Of a DNA stretch of 64,000 bases, positions 40,220-49,385 are shown piece after piece. Position 1 is the stretch's first letter. Every line of letters begins with the position of its first letter. This DNA comes from Anodontia alba (lineage: Eukaryota; Mollusca; Bivalvia; Lucinida; Lucinidae), in contig OZ024825.1 in NCBI GenBank assembly GCA_964016985.1, forward strand, positions 33,758,057-33,822,056. Direction: 5' to 3'. A model generated the notes under the pieces. It made no database searches and was not told the DNA's origin. It saw nothing but the letters and a program-made list of their open reading frames with translations. Made by a program: the position numbers and the translations under genes.

Positions 40220-40330
40220 GTTCCCACAACATATGCTTTTATAAAGAAAATCAGGAATTACATGTATCTAATGATAATAATGCAATTTTTTTCCTGATTT
40301 TCTTTATAAAAGCATATATTGTGGGAACTC
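40219..40330. repeat. Long inverted repeat (~37-bp arms)
   Basis: GAGTTCCCACAACATATGC-TTTTATAAAGAAAATCAGGA (in parts) at 40219-40257 pairs with TCCTGATTTTCTTTATAAAA-GCATATATTGTGGGAACTC at 40292-40330. The loop is about 34 bases. Confidence 0.85.
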
Positions 40331-40352
40331 ATTTGAATTGTGACAAGTCAAT

Positions 40353-40707
40353 GCAATTCAAATGGGTGCCCACACCATATGCCTTTATAAGGAAGCAGAC
40401 AAAAAGTACACTGGCTGTGGGTAAGTGCGATAATTAGGTCAAATACAGTATTTTTTGGTTCGAAAAAAAGCGACTAATCCAAACTATAAAAATATCAAAA
40501 GTTTTAGGTTGACCTAATTTGTGTGTCGATGCAATTCAAATTGGTGCCCACACCATATGCCTTTATAAGGAAGCAGACAAAAAGTACACTGGCTGTAGCT
40601 AAGTGCAGTAATTAGGTCAAATACGGTATTTTTTGGTTGGAAAAAAAAGCAACTAATCCAAAGCCATAAAAATATCAAAAGTTTTAGGTTGACCTAATTT
40701 GTGTGGT
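40353..40707 (+). repeat. 178-bp tandem duplication carrying right termini of the 39018-39623 family
   Basis: GCAATTCAAA starts the units at 40353 and 40531. Each contains TAAGTGCRRTAATTAGGTCA-AATACRGTA, the right terminus of the 39018-39623 element, followed by GGTTGACCTAATTTGTGTG. Confidence 0.82.
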
Positions 40708-40936
40708 CATTAACTTATTGCTCCAGTATATGAAATATTTATTCATGTAGTATAACCAATTATAATATGACAGGTACTTTGTTTTAACAGTTACTGAAAT
40801 TTTGCATCTTTTTTTTATAAACAATATATTTGGGCTCCATTAACTCTGTCAGGCTTTGGCAAACTGCATAAGCCATAGCTCCTGATTAAACCTTATTTTC
40901 AAACAAAACACACAGCTCAAGTTAAAAACATAGACC

Positions 40937-41308
40937 GATAATACCCTGCCAGCAGATAACACTAACAAAAATCGATGAAATTTTCCCATTAGCAATCCCA
41001 AACCAGAGCTTCACAACATCAATGCATATACAAAGTTTGGTGAAAATCCATTGACATTTACTCAAGTTATCATTTGGAAACACAAATATGGACATGTTTC
41101 AGGTAGATAACTGTCTAAATATTGACGAAATTTGCCCATTAGCAATCCCAATCAGATACTAAGTTAGGTGAAAATCCATTGATATTACTCAAGTTAGAAT
41201 CCGGAAATGAAATATGGACGGATGGACATACGATGGAGGGACAGACACACGGACCTCCAACGTGAAACCATAATACCCTGCCACTATCGTGTAGCAGGGT
41301 ATAATAAT
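40937..41308 (+). mobile_element. TRE-3 copy 1 (ATACCCTGCC ends)
   Basis: Starts GATAATACCCTGCCAGCAG. The core has landmark CCCATTAGCAATCCCA at 40985 and 41135 (150 bases apart). (GGAC/GATGGAC)-type microsatellite at 41215-41250. The 3' end has hairpin ATACCCTGC-(12 nt)-GCAGGGTAT at 41273-41302, then AATAAT. It follows the same plan as TRE-1 and TRE-2. Confidence 0.7.
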
Positions 41309-41321
41309 AGAAGGGGGTATC

Positions 41322-41478
41322 CACATACATATTACTTTTCTTTTTATTTCTGCACAATAACGTATGTCATGTGCGCCTCACCGAGACGCTTTAAATGTAC
41401 CCACAACATGTTTTTGTGGAGAATTAAAAGAAAATATCAGCACTTCTAGGTTGAAAAAGAGCTTTATCTGGAGCTACA
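41322..41478. mobile_element. Family C MITE, arms uneven
   Basis: AACGTATGTCATGTGCGCC and GTACCCACAACATGTTTTTGTG are the arms (second in part); TTATCTGGAGCTACATG ends it. Confidence 0.62.
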
Positions 41479-41494
41479 TGTATGTGGTAAGCAT

Positions 41495-41730
41495 AGCACT
41501 AGTTAAGGTGCTTTTTTCAATCCAAAAGTATTGATATTTTTCTTATTTCTCCACGAAAACATATGTTGTGGGTACTCATTAGAAGCGCCTCAGTCTCCAC
41601 GAAAACATATGTTGTGGGTACTCATTAGAAGCGCCTCACCGAGGCACTTCTAATGAGTACCCACAACATGTTTTCGTGGAGAAATAAAAAAATATTTACC
41701 AGATACCCTCCCTTATCTAGACCTATGGTG
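41495..41730. mobile_element. Family C palindromic MITE with a duplicated left arm
   Basis: Ends CTAGTTAAGGTGCTTTTTTC and CCTTATCTAGACCTATGG. CTCCACGAAAACATATGTTG-TGGGTACTCATTAGAAGCGC (in parts) occurs twice in tandem (41550 and 41594), then once inverted. A half-palindrome duplication like this can arise by replication slippage at a hairpin. Confidence 0.8.
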
Positions 41731-41792
41731 GTAAGGAATTGAGGTATCTGAATATTTAGAGTAACTAGTGTAGTCTACATATGGTGAGAATG

Positions 41793-42037
41793 ACATATGA
41801 TGTGCAACGCATGAAAAGGGCCCTTATGCAATTTGCAGACAGCATAGGTCAGAGTAGCATACACATAAGTGCAGTCTAATCTGGGCATTTTCTGTCATAG
41901 ATATATACTACAGTATCCACTGATACTGTAAGTGGACAACAAAGACCCAGATCAGCCTGTGCTTATGAGCAGGCTGATCAGGGCCTGTGTTGTCCGTAAA
42001 TTACATATGGACCCTTTTCGTGTGTTGCCCATCATAT
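41793..42037. mobile_element. MITE with CAACGCATGAAAAGGG terminal inverted repeats
   Basis: TGCAACGCATGAAAAGGGCC at the left and GGACCCTTTTCGTGTGTTGC at the right. Internal hairpin ACCCAGATCAGCCTGTGCTT-ATGAGCAGGCTGATCAGGG (in parts). Diverged copies at 1070-1205 and 15960-16180. Confidence 0.75.
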
Positions 42038-42214
42038 GATATTTCACCCTGTTTGAAAACTTGACCATATCTTGACAACTTGAAGTAATTTTATAATTAT
42101 GTCTTCAAAATGATATTAGAGCTAGCGAAAATTTGTTAAGAAAATCAATTATCTATGTCAACAATTCAATTCAGATCAAAGGTCCAGTTAAAGCACTGAT
42201 TTTGGTGATAGTTT

Positions 42215-42935
42215 TTATACCCCCACAACTAAGTTTGGGAGGGGATATATATAAGAGGCTTCGCTGGCTGATTTGTCCGTGTGTGCAAATTTGTGTTTTT
42301 GTTAGATTTTCATGATGCTTCATATAAATGATAGCAGTGTGATACATAACTTTTTTTTTGTTGCAGGGTTATCAGCTCTTGTCACTTAACCCTTGTCATG
42401 CTGAATAAATAAAGATGCCCCACCCATTTCTAATTGTCAGCCAATCAGATTACTAAATCCAGGTTGTTGATATATATTTACATACTAAATGACAAACAGT
42501 GCAGATCCAGATCAGTTGGCTTCTGAAGAAGCCAACTGATCTGGATCTGCACTGTTTGGAAAGGCAGGATATATCCGGGTTCAGCAGGACAAGGGTTAAG
42601 CCTGTCCAACTTTGTTATTGTAATGTGAACTACTTCCTACAGTTTTTGTTAGATTTTCATGACGTTTTACAGAAATGATCACCAATATAAGTCGTAATGT
42701 GTGACAAAAGTTATTTCATTGCTGGATTATCTTCCCTTGGCACTTAAGTCTGTCCGTCCAACTTTGTGATGCAAACTACTGCTACGTTTTTTGTTAGATT
42801 TTCATGAAACTTTACAGAACTGATCAATATGATGAGTAGTAATGTGTGACATAAAAAAATTTCATTGCAGCGTTATATGCCCTTGACACTTAAGTCCATC
42901 TGCTCAACTTCATACTAAATTAATGTTTTACAGGG
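42215..42935 (+). mobile_element. Tandem-core element (TATACCCCCAC start), ~145-bp units
   Basis: TATACCCCCACAACTAAG with TTTGGGAGGGGATATA forms an imperfect hairpin at the start. The landmark TTGTTAGATTTTCATGA falls at 42299, 42646 and 42791. 42646-42791 is 145; 42299-42646 is 137 after removing the 210-base insertion. No 3' hairpin was identified, so the right end may be lost. Confidence 0.6.
42386..42599. mobile_element. TTAA-flanked family A MITE with internal empty-site proof
   Basis: TTAA 42386-42389 and 42596-42599 flank a 206-bp element CCCTTGTCATGCTG ... CAGCAGGACAAGGG. The neighbouring tandem units read CTTGGCACTTAAGTCTGTCC (42740) and CTTGACACTTAAGTCCATC (42882), i.e. the same site with a single TTAA and no insert. 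The hairpin (tip CAGTTGGCTTC-TGAA-GAAGCCAACTG) is almost perfect. Confidence 0.88.
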
Positions 42936-43119
42936 TTATCTGCCTTTTGCATGCTGTCTATTTTATAGTGTACAAGTGGTGCTATTATCATTGGTGTTGC
43001 TGGGGTATCAATCACATTTACCGCTAGTGATAGCCTTGCAAACACTAATTAGAATCACTTCAGGTCTTGAAAAATTAAGAGCAACTTATATGTCCCTCAG
43101 TCAAATTTAGCTTAATATG

Positions 43120-43292
43120 AAGCACTCTCTGGGCTAATTCAGCCAATGGCAAACTTATTACATGTATATATTTCATATTTTCCCAGAAAATGGGCTGTGA
43201 AATTTCATGCAAATTGTCTCATACGTAATGTCAAGCATAATTTTCTCCAAAAATTAAATTAAAAAAAATCAGCATGTCATCTGCTGCTGTTG
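43120..43292. mobile_element. Family Dp/D mixed MITE, decayed
   Basis: GAAGCACTCTCTGGGCTAATTC (in part) is a Dp left end. CATGTCATCTGCTGCTGTTGC is a D-type right end. Hairpin remnant TTTCATGCAAATTGTC. Confidence 0.55.
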
Positions 43293-43294
43293 CG

Positions 43295-43525
43295 ATTTAA
43301 CTTTTTGCATGTTGGTCAATTTTGCATACTTTTTTGTCATCTGTGATTTTTTTTTTTTTTTTTAAATTAACTTTTTCAAAAAAATCTTTCAGGAATACCA
43401 TCAGAGCATCAAACAGTTTGGATCTAGATCAGGCTCGACATTTTATCAGGCCTGATCTGGGACCAAACTGTATGCAAAGGTTATCAGCAGATGACAAAAG
43501 TCGCCACTATCAGGAAAAGAGTTAA
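43295..43525. mobile_element. Chimeric MITE: D/Dp-like flanks around a family A-like hairpin
   Basis: TTAACTTTTTGCATGTTGG starts and AGGAAAAGAGTTAA ends. The hairpin CAAACAGTTTGGATCTAGAT-CAGGC ... GCCTGATCTGGGACCAAACTG (in parts) is family A-like with different inner arms. GCAGATGACAAAAGTCG is D-like. Confidence 0.6.
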
Positions 43526-43766
43526 GAGTTAGCTCACAATCTCAAAACCGCACAAAAACTTACAGATCTACACAAGGGTTTTTTTTTTTTTTTTTTTTTT
43601 TCTTTTCAAAATAAAAAGTATACATATTAGAATATTTACAGCCTGTGATAAAATACCACAAATGGTTAACTAATGTACTATATTTTTCGATAACGTGTTT
43701 GTATATAATAAAACGGTACACTAGTTTGATCTCAAAGGAAAAAATAGAGATAATCACTATACAAGG

Positions 43767-43981
43767 CTTAACCCTTAAAGCGCCAATCCCAACTCCAGCA
43801 GACGACATTTTGAAATATCTTTTTTAATTTTCTAAAGAAAACAAGTCTTGATATTTCATGTGAATCGTCTGCCAAGCAGACGATTCACATGAAATATCAA
43901 AACTTGTTTTCTTTGAAAAATTAAAAAAAACAAAAATAAATGTCATCTGCTATAAATTTTGCTTGGCACTTTAAGAGTTAA
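43767..43981. mobile_element. Family D MITE, near-perfect hairpin
   Basis: TTAACCCTTAAAGCGCCAAT and GGCACTTTAAGAGTTAA ends. Arms TTGATATTTCATGTGAATCG-TCTGC and GCAGA-CGATTCACATGAAATATCAA (in parts) pair; note GATATTTC in both arms where other copies have GACATTTC. Confidence 0.82.
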
Positions 43982-44193
43982 CCCTTAAAGCACTTATCAT
44001 AACTGCAGCAGAAAACATTTTGAGTTTTGGGGTTCTTTGTACATTTTTGAGAAAATAAGGCTTGACATTCCAAGCAAATCATCTGCCAGCAGATGATTCA
44101 CATGAAATACCTGGTCTTATTTCTCTAAAAAAATAACTGTAAAAAAATAGAATGTTGTCTGCTACAATTTTACTCAGCCCTTTAAGGATTAAC
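43978..44193. mobile_element. Family D MITE directly abutting the previous one
   Basis: It shares TTAA 43978-43981 with its neighbour. CCCTTAAAGCACTTATCATA ... CAGCCCTTTAAGGATTAA. Arms TTGACATTCCAAGCAAATCA and AGATGATTCACATGAAATAC have begun to diverge. Confidence 0.75.
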
Positions 44194-44194
44194 T

Positions 44195-44525
44195 CCGTCA
44201 CATGGGGAAGGTAAATTTAACAGCTCATAAACAAGCAATGTTTTCGACATTATATAAATCCTGCTATCCGGGGCTAGAAGCCCACCTAGTGATGCAAGGG
44301 GAAGGCCATGGGATAAAACCCACCCCACTCAGGTCAACATAATTACAAATGTACTGGTAATCTATACTCAATGTGCCCTGGCAGAGGCTTTTAATTCTAC
44401 AGTCTCTGGCTCTGGATTGATTAAAAAGTAAACTTGGTGACAGTGAGTGGCACCAAGCCTACAACCTTGCTGCCAATTGGTGCCACTGTGTAAATACACA
44501 CAGATAATGCATTTAAATGTCCCTC
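44195..44525. other. Unrecognised stretch
   Basis: AGTGATGCAAGGGGAAGGCC and AAACCCACCCCACTCAGG at 44288-44335 could be part of a decayed SINE. No gene is supported. Confidence 0.35.
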
Positions 44526-44527
44526 AG

Positions 44528-44695
44528 AGATCTAAATAAGAAAGGTATCCTGAAAAATAATTATGTTCTGATTTCTCCATAAAAATGTTGTGATACTCAT
44601 TAGAAGTATTTCTAATAGGTACTCATGTTTTCATGCATGAAGTAAGAAAAATTGTAATACTTTTCAGTTGAAAATAGTGTCTTCTTTTCATAGAT
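44528..44695. mobile_element. Family C MITE, decayed
   Basis: GATACTCATTAGAAGTATTTC and CTAATAGGTACTCATGTTTTC (in parts) remain of the arms; TCTCCATAAAAATGTTG to the left. Confidence 0.55.
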
Positions 44696-44724
44696 CTTTC
44701 ATGTGCCTTGGGTGCCAGGAAGCA

Positions 44725-44900
44725 TTAACCTTTAAAGTGCTAATAATCACAATTGTAGCTGACAACAACTTGATTTTTTTCAGAGAAAATAAGACTCAAT
44801 ATTTCATGTGACTCATCTGCCTAGCAGACAATTCATATGAAATGTCAATTCTTATTTTTTATGATTAGAAATGTAAAAAAAAGTATTAAACAACTTGTGC
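44725..44900. mobile_element. Family D MITE
   Basis: TTAACCTTTAAAGTGCTAAT left end. Arms AATATTTCATGTGACTCATC and AGACAATTCATATGAAATGT pair imperfectly. Right end lost. Confidence 0.65.
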
Positions 44901-45079
44901 TATCTGTTCTGTCTTTGGACACAGTGAAGCATAACCATTTCTGATGGCTCTGTGTATAATCACTTATTTTGAAAAAAGATATGTTTAGAAAAGTATGCAA
45001 AATCAAGGGATTTGCCATTATGTTTGTCCAATAATTATACTTGCATCATTTACATTATCAGCTCATTACGAAGTCATGC

Positions 45080-45320
45080 ATATTCAAATATACTGAAAAT
45101 TTTACCACCAAAAAAAGGTAAATTTTCAGATAAAAATCCGATATTTTTTCATATTTCTGCTCAAAACATAGATTGTGGGTACTCGTTAGAACTGCCTCGC
45201 TGAGGCAGTTCTAACGAGTACCCACAATCTATGTTTTTGAGCAGAAATAAGAAAAATAATGTATACCCCTGTAAACCCCAGTTTTGCTATACAAAAGTGG
45301 GGTTTAAGGGGGTCATAATT
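45080..45320. mobile_element. Compound palindrome, orientation 1 (inverted copy at 47375-47620)
   Basis: CAAATATACTGAAAATTTTAC then a family C-like hairpin with tip GAACTGCCTC-GCTGAGGCAGTTC and arms ATAGATTGTGGGTACTCG / CGAGTACCCACAATCTAT, perfectly paired. A second hairpin AAACCCCA-GTTTTG-CTATA-CAAAA-GTGGGGTTT lies at 45274-45306. Confidence 0.78.
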
Positions 45321-45402
45321 ATATAGGTAAGTTATTGATTAGAACATAAAAAGCTCTATAAACCTTGTGCTATATTAATTCATATTTTATGTATTTTTCT
45401 GA

Positions 45403-45593
45403 TTAACCCTTGTCACGCTGATTCCCGATATACCCTACCTTTGCAAACAGTGTAGATCCAGATCAGTTGGCTCTGGATTGTTTGCCATTAAGTATGTGAA
45501 TTATAGCAACAAATCTGGATTAAGCAATCTGATTGGCTGAAAATTAAAAGTGGGTGTGGCATCTTAATTTATTCAGCATGGCAAGGTTACATT
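45403..45593. mobile_element. TTAA-type family A MITE (CCCTTGTC ends), partial hairpin
   Basis: TTAACCCTTGTCACGCTGAT (45403) to TTATTCAGCATGGCAAGG. The hairpin is truncated: GATCCAGATCAGTTGGCTCT-GGATTGTTTGCC (in part). Confidence 0.65.
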
Positions 45594-45689
45594 TATTGCA
45601 CAAATTGAGGTGTAGAATCTTCACTTTCATTGAGAACATATACATGTATTATGTTCTTGAAACTTCAGTTATCAGAAAACTTCTACTAA

Positions 45690-45903
45690 TTAACAGTTAG
45701 CATGCTGAACAAATTTAGATGCCTTGCCCACTTCTAATTTTCAGCTAATCAGATTACCTGATCCAGGTTGTTGATACAAATTCATATACTTAATAACAAA
45801 CAATGAAGATCCAGATCAGTTGGCTTCTTCTTCAGAGGCCAACTTATCTGGATCTGCACTGTTTGCAAAGGCAGGGCATAACTGGGTACATGACAAGGGT
45901 TAA
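45690..45903. mobile_element. TTAA-flanked family A MITE
   Basis: TTAA 45690-45693 and 45900-45903. Right tip GACAAGGG is intact; left tip is mutated (CAGTTAGCATGCTGAACAAA). Inner arms AGTTGGCTTCTTC/GAGGCCAACTTAT. Confidence 0.7.
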
Positions 45904-46100
45904 CTGAGTTAATATGCTGGGTTAAAATTTCAGAATGACATTATGAAATATTTTTTCTTATTTTCCCCAGAAAATAGACTTTGATATTTCATGCAAATTA
46001 GAAGACAATTTGCATGAAATGTCAAGGTTTATTTTCTAGGAAAAATAAGAAAAATAGCATCAATTTATCGTCTGCTGAATCTGCCCAGAAAGTCCAGGGA
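45900..46100. mobile_element. Family Dp MITE sharing the preceding TTAA
   Basis: TTAACTGAGTTAATATGCTG begins it. Arms TTTGATATTTCATGCAAATT and AATTTGCATGAAATGTCAAG pair closely. GCCCAGAAAGTCCAGG ends it. Confidence 0.68.
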
Positions 46101-46204
46101 TGAAACAACAATTGTTGGAAAATCAGTTTGTTTCAGTGAACTTTGATACATCCAAGTAGCTCAGGACTCCTCACCTCACTATGTCTTGTCTAATAAAAGT
46201 GTGA

Positions 46205-47180
46205 AATGATAATACCCCAACCACTATCGTGTAGCAGGCACATAACTCTGTCAAAAATTGTAAATAAAAGCGCTGCAAGCACTGCACCATGCCCCGCCAC
46301 TGCACTTACATCAAGCAAGTGCCATAACTCTGTCAAAAATAAAATGTGTTCTACATGTTATGTCCCTTTACATTTTGCAAGGCTTCAAGAAAATCTCTGA
46401 AACCGTTTTCCAGTTATAGAAAGTATATGATTTGGATCATTATTAACAAAGTTCAAAGGGTGGTAACTCCAAAAGCAGGTAATTCAGAGTAACTGTTCTT
46501 TTGTTTTGCACATCATATCATGATGATATACATTTGCATAAAGTTTCAAGAAAATATCTCAAACAGTATTCAAGTTACAGAGTGGACACAAATATATTAC
46601 AGAAATCACTATTTTCAAAGTTCATCACTCCAAAAGTAGGTGAACCAGAGTTACAGTTCTTGTGTTCTGCATCTCGGCTCATGATGCTTTATATTTGGGT
46701 GAAGTTTCATCAAATTATCTGGAACGGTTTTCAACTTACAGAGCGGACACGAGTACATAGTAGAAATGGCTATTTTCAATATCTACTATGTTCAAAGGGC
46801 CACAACTCCAAAAGTAGGTTAACCAGTTAAGGACTTTGTGTTCTGCATGTTGTCTCATCGAACTCTACAGCTGTGAGAAATTTCATAATAATATCTCGAA
46901 CAGTTTTCAACTTACAGAGCGGACACTAGTACATGGTAGAAATGGCTATGTTCAATGCTCAAAGGGCAATCACTCCAAAAGCAGGCAAACCAGAGTTATG
47001 GTTCATATATTCTGCACATCGTCTTATAGTGGTTTATACTTGTGTGAAGTTTTGTGAAAATATCTCAGACGGTATCAAGGTTATGGAGTGGACAGGAAAG
47101 ATGGAAGCGCTGATGGATGGACTGATGGATGGACACTCAAAATTTCGGAGGGTATAACATAATACCCTTGCCACTTTTTG
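46205..47180 (+). mobile_element. Tandem-core element, ~160-176-bp units, TRE-3-like ends
   Basis: GATAATACCCCAACCACTATCG at the left (in part) and ATAATACCCTTGCCAC at the right. Landmark TTACAGAGYGGACAC falls at about 46574, 46735 and 46911. A (GATGGACT)-type microsatellite lies at 47110-47135. The CACTATCGTGTAGCAGG string near the start equals the loop and 3' stem of TRE-3, so ends are shared with TRE-3 while the core differs. The 64- to 109-codon frames are repeat-derived. Confidence 0.68.
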
Positions 47181-47182
47181 TG

Positions 47183-47372
47183 ATGGGGCACAAAAATTGC
47201 CCATTAGCAGTCCCAAACCAGATCTCCACAATATCAGTGCACATAACAAGTTTGGTGAAATTCCATTGATATTTACTTAAATTATCGTCCAGAAATGAAA
47301 ATACAGATCAGGGACGATGGATGGATGGATGGACATATGGACAACCAATGTGCATCACGAAAACACGCCTAT
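47183..47372 (+). repeat. TRE-3 fragment (core and microsatellite, 3' hairpin lost)
   Basis: TTGCCCATTAGCAGTCCCAA, TTTGGTGAAATTCCATTGAT, then GATGGATGGATGGATGGACA and GACAACCAATGTGCATC. It directly follows the previous element. Confidence 0.65.
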
Positions 47373-47374
47373 AC

Positions 47375-47620
47375 AGTATTGACCCCCTTAAACCCTACTT
47401 TCATTTAGTAAAACTGGGGTTTACAGGGGTATACATTATTTTCCTTATCCCTGCTCAAAACATAGACTGTGGGTACTTGTTAGAACTGCCTCACTGAGGC
47501 AGTTCTAATGAGTACACACAATCTAATTTTTGAGCAAAAATATGAAAAAATATCAGAGTTTTTTATCTGAAAATATTCAGTTTTTGGAGGTGAAATTTTC
47601 AATATATTTGAATAGGCATG
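47375..47620. mobile_element. Compound palindrome, orientation 2
   Basis: Order is reversed relative to 45080-45320: hairpin GACCCCCTTAAACCC ... GGGGTTTACAGGGG first, then GACTGTGGGTACTTG-TTAGAACTGCCTC with its partner (in parts), then GGTGAAATTTTCAATATATT. Confidence 0.75.
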
Positions 47621-47639
47621 TTTTCGTAGAGGAACTATC

Positions 47640-47825
47640 GAGTGGCGGTGTATAAAAAATTGTATAAGAGTATTTTACTGTGACCTTTTCACGTGTCTAA
47701 AAACTGCTGGATGAGTGGCAAGCATCACAGACCCACATCAGGTTCTACCGTGTCTGATCTGAGTCTACACTGTTTGCTTAGGCTTGTCTTTATTTAAATA
47801 CTTAGGGTAAATATGGTAATGAAAT
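47640..47825. mobile_element. Family A element, ATTTACCCTAA-end class
   Basis: Right end TTTAAATACTTAGGGTAAAT-ATGG (in part). CTGCTGGATGAGTGGCAAGC and GATCTGAGTCTACACTGTTTGC (in part) are the hairpin remnants. Confidence 0.6.
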
Positions 47826-47892
47826 TTTATCATTTGAGATATGTCTTACATCAGAGATAAAATCCTATCATCAAAGGGTTTTTGTTTTATTT

Positions 47893-48078
47893 CTTCATGC
47901 TTAGCATGCTAGGTTAAATTTTCAGCAGACAACATTCTGAAAATATTTTTCTCCTTTTTTCTCAGAAAACAGGCTCTGACAATCTGCATGAATTGTCAAA
48001 GCCTGCTACCTGAGGGGAAAAAAAGAAAAGCACCAATTTGTCGTCTGCTGAATTTGCTCATAAAGTGGTAAAGGTTAA
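47893..48078. mobile_element. Family Dp MITE ending at a shared TTAA
   Basis: CATGCTTAGCATGCTAGGTT to GTGGTAAAGGTTAA (TTAA 48075-48078). Hairpin eroded: CTCTGACAATCTGCATGAAT. Confidence 0.65.
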
Positions 48079-48288
48079 CCCTTGTCCTGCTGAACCCAGA
48101 TATACCCTGCCTTTGCAAACAGTGTAGATCCAGATCAGTAGGCTTCTTCAGAAGCCAACCGATCTGGATCTGCACTGTTTGGCATTCAGTATGTGTACCT
48201 ATATCAACAACCTGGATCAAGTAATCTGATTGGCTAAAAACTGGAAGTGGGAGTGGCATCTTCATTTATTCAGCATGACAAGGGTTAA
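48075..48288 (-). mobile_element. TTAA-flanked family A MITE (CCCTTGTC ends)
   Basis: TTAA 48075-48078, shared with the preceding element, and TTAA 48285-48288. Tips CCCTTGTCCTGCTG and CAGCATGACAAGGG. Tip of hairpin AGTAGGCTTCTTCAGAAGCCAAC. An 89-codon minus-strand frame crosses it and is not a gene. Confidence 0.78.
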
Positions 48289-48384
48289 ATATAATCAATG
48301 ATCTTATCTTTTTATGAATCTATAGATGAACTATTTTAATCAACAATGTCAACCTTGCATTTGAAATATTTACTTCTCTCAGAA

Positions 48385-48590
48385 GAATTGTTAAGGAGGA
48401 GTATTTGGTCATTAATAATTATGAGACAATTTTCTCCTGTTCTCCATAAAAACATATGTTGTGTGTACTCATTAGAAGCACCTCAGTGAGGCGCTTCTAA
48501 TGAGTACCCACAACGTGTGTTTTTATGGAGAATAAGAAAAATTATCCCATAATTATGACCAAATACTCTTCCTTAACAATTCCTCTGTTA
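48385..48590. mobile_element. Family C-type MITE with TTGTTAAGGAG ends
   Basis: GAATTGTTAAGGAGGAGTAT and TACTCTTCCTTAACAATTCC are inverted ends. Arms CATAAAAACATATGTTGTG and CACAACGTGTGTTTTTATG; tip AAGCACCTCAGTGAGGCGCTT. Confidence 0.78.
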
Positions 48591-48767
48591 AATCTTTATT
48601 TCTTTTTCAGCACAATATGTATAACTGTCCGGTATAAACCTACCAGTGGGCTGCATTTTTGTTCCAGTGCACCAATGACACATGATTATTATGTCCCTAA
48701 AAGATGTCAGCCTGTTTGTCAGACACAAAAATTGCTCATTACAGTATTTACTCTAAGTACATTACAA

Positions 48768-48848
48768 CCTCTTTATAGCACTGTTACTGGGTTCTGAAGC
48801 AAAAAAAAAAGAACGTGTTTGCTAAACAACTGTGTTGTATCTGAAATG

Positions 48849-48904
<56 letters not shown>

Positions 48905-49002
48905 CATTTAAACATGTAAAATGGTCATTTTTCTATATAATCTATACATTTTTGTTTAGGAGTCTTATATACCAAACTGTGTTATAAAGAGGTTCCAGTG
49001 AA
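48768..49002. mobile_element. MITE with ACCTCTTTATAGCAC ends and a (TA)n tract
   Basis: ACAACCTCTTTATAGCACTG and CTGTGTTATAAAGAGGTTCC are inverted. GCTAAACAACTGTGTTG and ATCTATACATTTTTGTTTAGG (in part) match 16612-16908. The (TA)n run replaces part of the interior. Confidence 0.68.
48848..48902. repeat. (TA)n microsatellite, about 27 repeats
   Basis: An uninterrupted TA run. It is self-complementary and can extrude as a cruciform. Confidence 0.97.
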
Positions 49003-49154
49003 TTTGGACAGACAAGCCAGACACATATTTGACACTTATGTGGCATCTTATCTGGGTCTATACCATCTGGGTCTATACTGTCATCAACTAATTTTTAGGT
49101 GGTAAAATGGATGTCAAAAATTTAAGCTTGGCCAGAAGTTAAGCTGTCCAACTA

Positions 49155-49385
49155 TTAACCCATTTTAGTCTGGAGACCCCCAAAAGGGTAACTGACAAAC
49201 AGAGAAGACCCAGATCAGACACTGCAGACTGCTGTGTCTGTTCAGGGTCTTCACTGTTTGGAAAAGTAGTTTAGCCATTTTTTCTCTAGGAATAGTTAAA
49301 TCACATTGACTGACATACCTAAATTGAAAATAGACTCTTCCAATATATAGTGTTGGGGGAAACAATTCAGTCTAAAATGGGTTAA
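49155..49385. mobile_element. TTAA-flanked family A MITE (CCCATTTTAGTC ends)
   Basis: TTAA 49155-49158 and 49382-49385. CCCATTTTAGTCTGGAGACC ... CAGTCTAAAATGGG. Hairpin with outer arms ACAAACAGAGAAGACCC / GGGTCTTCACTGTTTGG and tip CAGACACTGCA-GACTGCTGTGTCTG. This is the intact form of 8137-8615. Confidence 0.8.
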
